Origin: Flavobacteriales bacterium
GTDB lineage: Bacteria > Bacteroidota > Bacteroidia > Flavobacteriales_D > Crocinitomicaceae
Assembly: GCA_947458985.1 (NCBI GenBank)
Contig: CANHBA010000072.1
Location: 1-10,657 of the forward strand
Length of the DNA: 10,657 nucleotides
Direction: 5' to 3'
A program made the translations under genes and the position numbers. Position 1 is the first letter of the stretch. The number at the start of each line of letters is the position of its first letter. Of the stretch, positions 6,206-10,657 are shown piece by piece. The notes under the pieces were generated by a model. That model worked only from the letters and a program-made list of their open reading frames with translations. It did not search any database and was not told the DNA's origin.

Positions 6206-6700
6206 TCAGAGCGCAAGCGCCATGATGTAGTCGTCCATAATGAAGCCATTACCGATGTCAAAAACGGCTTCTTCACGGATTTCAAAGCCCAATTTGAGGT
6301 AGAAGTTTTTGGCTTCATTTGCTTTGTTGACCTGAAGAAAAATGCTGCTGGTCTTATTTGCTTGGGTTCGCTCGATGGCTTTGTTGACCAAAGCGCGGCC
6401 AGCTCCTTTTCCCTGTAAGGAGGGAAGTACGTATAATTTGTTGATTTTAAGTTCTGATTTACCTTCGAATTCTACCCATTCGAGTGCCATAAAGCCGCTG
6501 TCTAAGCCGTCGGTATTCAGTATATAAAACTCATGACCAGCCTCTAATTGTTTTTGAAGTGTTTTGGTACTGTACATCCAGTCGAGCATGAAGTCAATTT
6601 GGGCTTGGCTGATGATGTGCGCATAGGTGCTGGGCCAAATTTGCCTTGCCAAACTTTCTAGAATAGGTAATTCATGAAGTTGTGCGCGTCGGATGTGCAT
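6206..6700 (-). CDS. GNAT-family N-acetyltransferase
   Basis: A 164-residue single-domain GNAT protein that transfers an acetyl group from acetyl-CoA to an amine on an unknown acceptor. The acetyl-CoA pyrophosphate loop is Q96-G-K-G-A-G101 in LYVLPSLQGKGAGRALV, and motif B is seen as KNFYLKLGFE (131-140), with Y134 in the position often used as general acid. The N-terminus (MHIRRAQLHELPILESLA) is the usual GNAT strand-helix opening. The C-terminal end, DDYIMALAL, fits the small-molecule or PhnO/YpeA-like branch, in which a final strand often reads DY.M.L. No substrate can be assigned. It lies 21 bases after the subtilase and 34 bases before ACMSD, so cotranscription is probable, but functional linkage is not supported by anything in the protein. 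Confidence 0.86.
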   Translation of the reverse strand: MHIRRAQLHELPILESLARQIWPSTYAHIISQAQIDFMLDWMYSTKTLQKQLEAGHEFYILNTDGLDSGFMALEWVEFEGKSELKINKLYVLPSLQGKGAGRALVNKAIERTQANKTSSIFLQVNKANEAKNFYLKLGFEIREEAVFDIGNGFIMDDYIMALAL

Positions 6701-6721
6701 AGTGAACCGCGTAAAGGCAAG

Positions 6722-8893
6722 TTAGATTTTAACGAAAGGCGCTTGTTGCACACGTCCGTTCTGGTGCAGACGCACGTAGTAAGTGCCCGTTGGGAGGTCT
6801 TGAACGGTCATTTTGCCGTTTTCGATGGCCACCCAGTAGCGTTTGCCGTCTAGGGCAATAACTTCTGCGAATTCGGGTAGTTCTACGATGGTGAAGTGCA
6901 AATAATGCTGAACCGGATTGGGGTAAACTGACCACTCAATTAGAGGTGTGCTTTCTAAGACACCAAGGGTTTGAACAGCAATTTGGACTGCGGCATAGGC
7001 ATTGATTTTTCCTGCGCCCCATTGTGGGCTGCCTCCGCTTGGGATGGATCCAGTGTTATTGTCTTGTCTGGCGGTTTGCATGATGATTTCCTTTACCTGA
7101 GCGGCAGAAAGGTAAGGGTTGGCCTCTAGCATAAGGGCTACAACGCCTGCTACCATTGGCGAAGCCATTGAGGTGCCTGAGAATTTAGCAAAACGGTAGG
7201 TGGTATTGTTGAAATCAGTGGTGGCTACACTTGTGTAAGTGCCGTCGGTGAACGAAGAAATTGCCGAGGCAATAGCTACACCTGGCGCAGCGATATCTGG
7301 TTTCATGGCGCCGTCGTACCGCGGCCCTTTGCTCGAGAAAGAGGCGAGGGCGCCGCCCACTAGTGATCCTGAGCTTGTGGCGTATTGGGTGGCATAGGCG
7401 GCAACGCTAATGACGTCGTCGGCGCAAGAGGGTTCTGAAATACCGTTTTGGTTGTCGCCGGAGGTGGTGCCTGTACCCGCGGCTAAAAAGGCCATGCCCC
7501 AGTTGCCGACATCGGTGCTTAGTTCGGTGACGTTCCAGTAATGCACGGTGCCGCTATTGGCTTGCGATTTGAGTTGGATGCGCAGACTTGTGTTGGTGTT
7601 TTTGACGCGCAAGCGCATTTGTGGTTTGCCATTGAGTGGGTGGGCGGCATCTGCCGAAATATTGTACCAAATGGTGTCTTGGTTCACGACTAAGAAGGTA
7701 TCGATGTAGGTGGTAGTGGTGGCGGTGCTGTAAAAAGGGCTTTCTGCCAAAGCAGCATTGGAGCTATTTGTAACGATGATGCCATTGGCAAAACTTTGCC
7801 CGACTTCGCCCCAAGCGTGAATGCTTTGGCCCCACATATTGGGGTTGGCAGCGTAGTCGTAGAATTCTACTCTGGACTTTAAAACATCGTTGTTGAAGGT
7901 TTTTTTGAGGTGGAAATTGACGTTGCCGTTGTTACCGCCTGAATTGACAAAAACCACACCTAGATTGCTAAATGCGGTGATGGCTTGACTGAGTAGAGAA
8001 GTGCCGTCTAAGGTGCCAAAATGATACAGCCCCCAGCTCATGTTGATGACCAAGCGTTTGTCGGCTGCAAGTGCTTTTTGGTACATCCATTGCCAAGCGT
8101 CTAGCACCGCACCTTCGTCGACCAAAAAGGTGACAAATAAAAACTGCGCTTCATAAGCCACGCCGCGGTAAGCTGTTGTTGCACCAGCGCCACCTGCAAT
8201 GCCTGCAACGTGTGTACCATGCGTGCCGTAGTTGTAAATGTTGGAGGTGTCTGAGCCAGCTGCAAGCAAACTTGGGGTGTCGGCGTATTCGGTGCCGTAG
8301 TTAAAGCCATTTGGTGCTGGCCCACTGGTTTTGAATTGGTCCCAGGCGGCGTAGATGCGGTGTTGTTGTTGGAGGGTATCGTAGAAAACGGGGTGGGTGT
8401 AGTCAAAACCCCAGTCGGTGACGCCAATGAAGACGTCTTTACCGGCATAACCTTGGGGCAGACCTATGCCTGCATGTACGGAGTCGGCGTGGAGGTCTTT
8501 GACGGCTTTGTCGAGGTTAGGGTTTATGCGCCCTGCGATTTCGAGGTAGTCGATACCATTGAGCTGTGTCAAGGCAGCTAATTTTTGCAACGGAACTTTT
8601 AGAGAAAGCAAGCCGGCAATGGGCTTCTGAAAAAGAATGCGTTGCCACTCGAGCTCTTCGGCTTTGAATTGTGCATTGCAGCGCCCTAACATGGATAAAT
8701 ACCAACGCCCGTTGATGTTGTAGATGGGGTATGCGTTTTGGAGTTGTTTTGAAACCTCCCCTTTGGTGCGCAAAAGTTCGTTTTGAATTTGATAGATACC
8801 TTGGCGATCGGACTGGCTCATGAGCGGCGCAGCCCAAGAAATTTGGAACAAGGAGACGCAAACAAATGAAATCAGAAGGAGCAGGGAGCGCAT
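6722..8893 (-). CDS. Secreted S8 subtilisin-like protease with T9SS sorting domain
   Basis: A 723-residue secreted serine protease. Residues 1-21 are a signal peptide (cleavage likely after S-W-A), followed by a propeptide-like region (about 22-130). The S8 triad is complete: D160 in VTDWGFDYTHP, H225 in YGTHGTHVAGIAGG and S575 in FSGTSMASPMVAG; N321 in NSGGNNG is the oxyanion-hole Asn. The H-to-Ser stretch is long because an inserted beta-rich domain lies at about 325-490. Residues about 645-723 form a type A T9SS C-terminal sorting domain (VYPNP at 656-660, then LDGK and LPTGTYYVRL), so the enzyme should cross the outer membrane and stay on the surface or be released. The start is ATG at 8893; a TTG six bases upstream is less likely because the signal peptide reads cleanly from the ATG. 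Nutritional proteolysis is the likely role. Confidence 0.93.
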   Translation of the reverse strand: MRSLLLLISFVCVSLFQISWAAPLMSQSDRQGIYQIQNELLRTKGEVSKQLQNAYPIYNINGRWYLSMLGRCNAQFKAEELEWQRILFQKPIAGLLSLKVPLQKLAALTQLNGIDYLEIAGRINPNLDKAVKDLHADSVHAGIGLPQGYAGKDVFIGVTDWGFDYTHPVFYDTLQQQHRIYAAWDQFKTSGPAPNGFNYGTEYADTPSLLAAGSDTSNIYNYGTHGTHVAGIAGGAGATTAYRGVAYEAQFLFVTFLVDEGAVLDAWQWMYQKALAADKRLVINMSWGLYHFGTLDGTSLLSQAITAFSNLGVVFVNSGGNNGNVNFHLKKTFNNDVLKSRVEFYDYAANPNMWGQSIHAWGEVGQSFANGIIVTNSSNAALAESPFYSTATTTTYIDTFLVVNQDTIWYNISADAAHPLNGKPQMRLRVKNTNTSLRIQLKSQANSGTVHYWNVTELSTDVGNWGMAFLAAGTGTTSGDNQNGISEPSCADDVISVAAYATQYATSSGSLVGGALASFSSKGPRYDGAMKPDIAAPGVAIASAISSFTDGTYTSVATTDFNNTTYRFAKFSGTSMASPMVAGVVALMLEANPYLSAAQVKEIIMQTARQDNNTGSIPSGGSPQWGAGKINAYAAVQIAVQTLGVLESTPLIEWSVYPNPVQHYLHFTIVELPEFAEVIALDGKRYWVAIENGKMTVQDLPTGTYYVRLHQNGRVQQAPFVKI

Positions 8894-8896
8894 CCT

Positions 8897-8904
8897 CAAA
8901 TATA
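8897..8904 (-). promoter_or_regulatory. Possible -7 box just before the subtilase gene
   Basis: On the minus strand the sequence TATATTTG at 8904-8897 matches the Bacteroidota -7 consensus TAnnTTTG exactly, within the 26-base gap after the nitroreductase gene. It ends only 3 bases before the ATG, so transcription starting some 5-7 bases downstream would begin at or inside the start codon, giving a leaderless message. No -33 TTTG was found at 19-21 bases. It may be a genuine leaderless promoter or a chance match. Confidence 0.3.
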
Positions 8905-8919
8905 AGAATTATTGTGCAG

Positions 8920-9555
8920 TTAGCGTGTTGTAAACAGCGAATTTTTAGGATGTCTGACTTTTTGCAAGTGCTGGTAATGGTCGTCTGCAGCGCGCTGACC
9001 AATGGTGCAAATGAGCACACTGTGCAGTCCTTCCTCTTTGAGTTGAAGAAGTTCGTCAAGAGCTATAGGATCAAAACCCTCCATTGGGGTAGCGTCTAGT
9101 TGGAGCATAGCGCAAGCCGTGAGCAATTGCCCAAGTGCGATATAAGCTTGTTTGTCGTTCCAGAGCTGAATTTGTTCAGCGGGTTTGCTGCCCACTGAGG
9201 CGTGGAGGTGTGCCCTAAAGCCTTTGATTTGTTCTTCTTGCATGCCGCGGGTATCGCGCATGAGATCGGCGTGTGCATCGAGGTATGCTGGTGTTAATTC
9301 GGTTTTAGTACAAAGTACCAAAACTGCTGCTGCATCTATAATTTGGTGCTGATTCCAGGCCAAAGCTTTGGTTTTTTCTAGCAGTGCTTTGTCTTCTAGC
9401 CAGATGTAGTGCAAGGGCTGCAGGCCATAACTACTTGGAGTAAGTTGCAGTACTTGTTCGAGCGTTTCTTTATCCTTTGGGTCTAATTGAAATGAGGAGT
9501 CGTATTTTTTAGTGGCATAACGCCACTGTAATGCGTCTATGAGTTGGTTGTTCAT
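8920..9555 (-). CDS. NfsB-like NAD(P)H nitroreductase-family flavoprotein
   Basis: A 211-residue FMN-dependent oxidoreductase of the nitroreductase family, the size of E. coli NfsB (217). The FMN-phosphate segment RYATKKYD (12-19) and TPSSYGLQPLHY (39-50) are at the expected places, MEGFDP (158-163) is the loop over the flavin, and the C-terminal RHPKNSLFTT (201-210) resembles RLPQNITLT of NfsB. Such enzymes form homodimers with two active sites at the interface and reduce nitroaromatics, quinones or enones; a few are iodotyrosine dehalogenases or dihydropteridine reductases, so the physiological substrate is open. The gene follows pirin by 44 bases and shows no promoter of its own. Pirin-family quercetinases and nitroreductases both act on quinones or aromatics, so a joint electrophile-stress role is possible but inferred. 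Confidence 0.88.
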   Translation of the reverse strand: MNNQLIDALQWRYATKKYDSSFQLDPKDKETLEQVLQLTPSSYGLQPLHYIWLEDKALLEKTKALAWNQHQIIDAAAVLVLCTKTELTPAYLDAHADLMRDTRGMQEEQIKGFRAHLHASVGSKPAEQIQLWNDKQAYIALGQLLTACAMLQLDATPMEGFDPIALDELLQLKEEGLHSVLICTIGQRAADDHYQHLQKVRHPKNSLFTTR

Positions 9556-9599
9556 GCTGGAGTTGTTGTCTGAGGTCGTAAATGGAAAAATGTTGCGCC

Positions 9600-10304
9600 C
9601 TAATTCATGGGTACTTCGATAACAAGAATTTTGGCCTTTTGTTGGATACTGATGTCGATTTGTAAGGTGTCTGAAATTCCTATAGCGTCTTTTTGCTGCA
9701 AGATTTGTTCACCGATTTGAATAGCACCTTCAATGAGCATGATATACGCACCGTTGTTTGGATTTTGAAGAACATAAGAAATGGTAGCATCGGTGTCAAA
9801 AATACCCATTGACAGCCACGCATCTTGATGGATCCAAGTCGCAATTCCGCTGTGTTCAGGACCCACTAATGCTGTAAATGCAGCGTTTTGGAGTTCGTAT
9901 TTGCGTTGCGCATAGCGCGGGGTTACTTGCTTTTGATTCGGAAAAATCCAAATTTGAAAGAGGTTGAGTTCTTCGTTTGGGCTCGGGTTGTATTCGCTGT
10001 GGTATATACCTGTACCAGCAGACATCACTTGCACTTCTCCGGCGCGAATGACCTCGCTAAAACCCATGCTGTCTTCGTGTTGAATAGAACCAGCCAAAGG
10101 AATAGTAATGATTTCCATGTTGTCGTGAGGATGCTTGCCAAAGCCCATTCCGCCCGCAACGATGTCGTCGTTAAGGACGCGCAACATGCCAAAATGAATG
10201 CGCTCAGGGTTGTACCACGAGGCAAAACTAAAAGAGTGTTTGGCGTTGAGCCAGCCGTGATCGGCATGGCCTCTTGAATTGGCTGAGTGGAATACAGTTT
10301 TCAT
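9600..10304 (-). CDS. Pirin-family cupin protein (YhhW-like)
   Basis: A 234-residue bicupin of the pirin family, close in size and motif pattern to E. coli YhhW, a quercetin 2,3-dioxygenase-like protein. The metal-binding residues of the N-terminal cupin are visible: H58 and H60 in KHPHDNMEI, and H102 and E104 in AGTGIYHSEYNPS, matching the pirin iron ligands. The conserved LAGSIQHEDS and GEVQVMSAGTG segments are present, and the C-terminal cupin (about 145-234) lacks a full ligand set, as is usual. The ATG at 10304 is chosen because MKTVFHSANSRG is the family start and 12 earlier in-frame codons would overlap the promoter. Pirin may act as a redox-sensing transcription cofactor or dioxygenase; the substrate is unknown. 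It is the first gene of a same-strand group with nitroreductase, subtilase, GNAT and ACMSD. Confidence 0.92.
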   Translation of the reverse strand: MKTVFHSANSRGHADHGWLNAKHSFSFASWYNPERIHFGMLRVLNDDIVAGGMGFGKHPHDNMEIITIPLAGSIQHEDSMGFSEVIRAGEVQVMSAGTGIYHSEYNPSPNEELNLFQIWIFPNQKQVTPRYAQRKYELQNAAFTALVGPEHSGIATWIHQDAWLSMGIFDTDATISYVLQNPNNGAYIMLIEGAIQIGEQILQQKDAIGISDTLQIDISIQQKAKILVIEVPMN

Positions 10305-10316
10305 TTGTTTTTCTTG

Positions 10317-10351
10317 CAAAGTTAGCGTACAGCAGTACAACTATTCAATAA
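10317..10351 (-). promoter_or_regulatory. Bacteroidota-type promoter upstream of pirin
   Basis: On the minus strand TAACTTTG (10324-10317) matches the -7 consensus TAnnTTTG exactly. An ATTG (10349-10346) lies 21 bases upstream of it, close to the expected -33 TTTG spacing, with one mismatch. The start of transcription would fall around 10310, leaving a very short leader before the ATG at 10304, as is common in this phylum. A GTAC-N4-GTAC motif (10327-10338) sits between the two boxes. This is the best promoter in the window and could drive the five-gene minus-strand series. Confidence 0.55.
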
Positions 10352-10359
10352 CATATGTT
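10350..10359. promoter_or_regulatory. Perfect 10-base palindrome in the pirin promoter region
   Basis: AACATATGTT reads the same on both strands and overlaps the upstream edge of the -33 region of the pirin promoter. It sits between two divergent genes, so a regulator bound here could affect both. It is short and AT-rich, so a chance match is quite possible; symmetry breaks immediately outside the 10 bases. Confidence 0.3.
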
Positions 10360-10415
10360 CATACTTTTTGTTGTTGTATGAGCTCTTTCCCGAAGAAAAT
10401 GTGCAAATTCGTCCT

Positions 10416-10657
10416 ATGGTACTCAGTCGTTTTTGGTTGGTGATTTTCATCAGCTCCATTTTATTTGTTCTTTTTGCAGTTTTCTCTGGGCAGTTTTACA
10501 GTATTGATTACGTCCTGAATGGCAAAAAAGACGATCCTATTCTCATTAAAGAAACCTATAAATGGAAATTACCTTCCGAGGTAAAAATCGGCTTGAACAC
10601 AGCTCTAGACGGAACTTTTATCGTGGATAAAAATCCGCTAGATGCCGACACCACCTA
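10416..10657 (+). CDS. SpmA-like nucleoside-recognition membrane protein, N-terminal part
   Basis: The first 80 codons of a gene cut by the right edge. The protein opens MVLSRFWLVIF and has one clear membrane helix at about 6-23, followed by a polar segment with NGKKDDP at 35-41. This start and the short post-helix motif resemble Bacteroidota spore maturation A/B (nucleoside-recognition, gate-domain) proteins, which are multi-pass membrane proteins of unsettled function present in non-spore-formers. Only the N-terminus is visible and no gate motif is included, so the assignment is tentative. In-frame codons remain open upstream to at least 10350, but the helix and the family-like start favour ATG 10416. 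It is divergent from pirin across about 111 bases; a weak TA-N3-TTTG at 10362-10370 is its only visible promoter hint. Confidence 0.5.
   Translation, partial: MVLSRFWLVIFISSILFVLFAVFSGQFYSIDYVLNGKKDDPILIKETYKWKLPSEVKIGLNTALDGTFIVDKNPLDADTT

Noticed and set aside
8517..9059. Open frame on the - strand covering the subtilase start and nitroreductase end
   Set aside because: It overlaps two well-supported genes in another frame and has no recognisable domain.
10378..10443. Small open frame (MSSFPKKMCK..., 21 residues) upstream of the SpmA-like gene
   Set aside because: It overlaps the SpmA-like start in another frame, has no ribosome-binding site and no attenuator-like composition.

Overview
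The window looks like chromosomal DNA from a member of the Bacteroidota, probably Flavobacteriales or a close relative. The evidence is a subtilase with a type IX secretion (T9SS) C-terminal sorting domain, several TAnnTTTG-type -7 boxes, a near absence of recognisable Shine-Dalgarno sequences, moderate GC, and gene families typical of that phylum (SIMPL protein, SpmA-like protein, and a photolyase/SDR cassette). No RNA genes, insertion sequences, CRISPR arrays or prophage genes were seen. Coding density is very high and no gene-free stretch exceeds about 110 bases.

Region 1 (2-1096, + strand): the 3' end of the Obg GTPase gene, a PAP2-family membrane phosphatase and the fluoride channel CrcB, joined by 8- and 10-base overlaps. 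Region 2 (1004-4324, - strand): a compact three-gene unit in the order SDR -> short photolyase with an N-terminal FAD domain -> long divergent photolyase/cryptochrome. The SDR and short photolyase overlap by ATGA, and a single base separates the two photolyases. The last photolyase runs 93 bases into crcB from the opposite strand. This looks like a light-dependent DNA repair cassette and is the most interesting part of the window: the SDR lacks its catalytic tyrosine, one photolyase appears to have the inverted domain order, and the other has lost several classical active-site residues.

Region 3 (4378-5118, + strand): a membrane-anchored SIMPL-domain protein, transcribed divergently from the photolyase unit across a 53-base gap. 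Region 4 (5164-10304, - strand): five same-strand genes with 21-44 base gaps, in transcription order pirin, NfsB-like nitroreductase, secreted T9SS subtilase, GNAT acetyltransferase and ACMSD, a kynurenine-pathway decarboxylase. A good Bacteroidota-type promoter with a nearby palindrome lies upstream of pirin, so the group may be one transcription unit, although its functions are mixed. Region 5 (10416 to the end, + strand): the start of a membrane protein that resembles the SpmA/nucleoside-recognition family, divergent from pirin.

All family assignments come from reading motifs and from remembered family sequences, without any database search.
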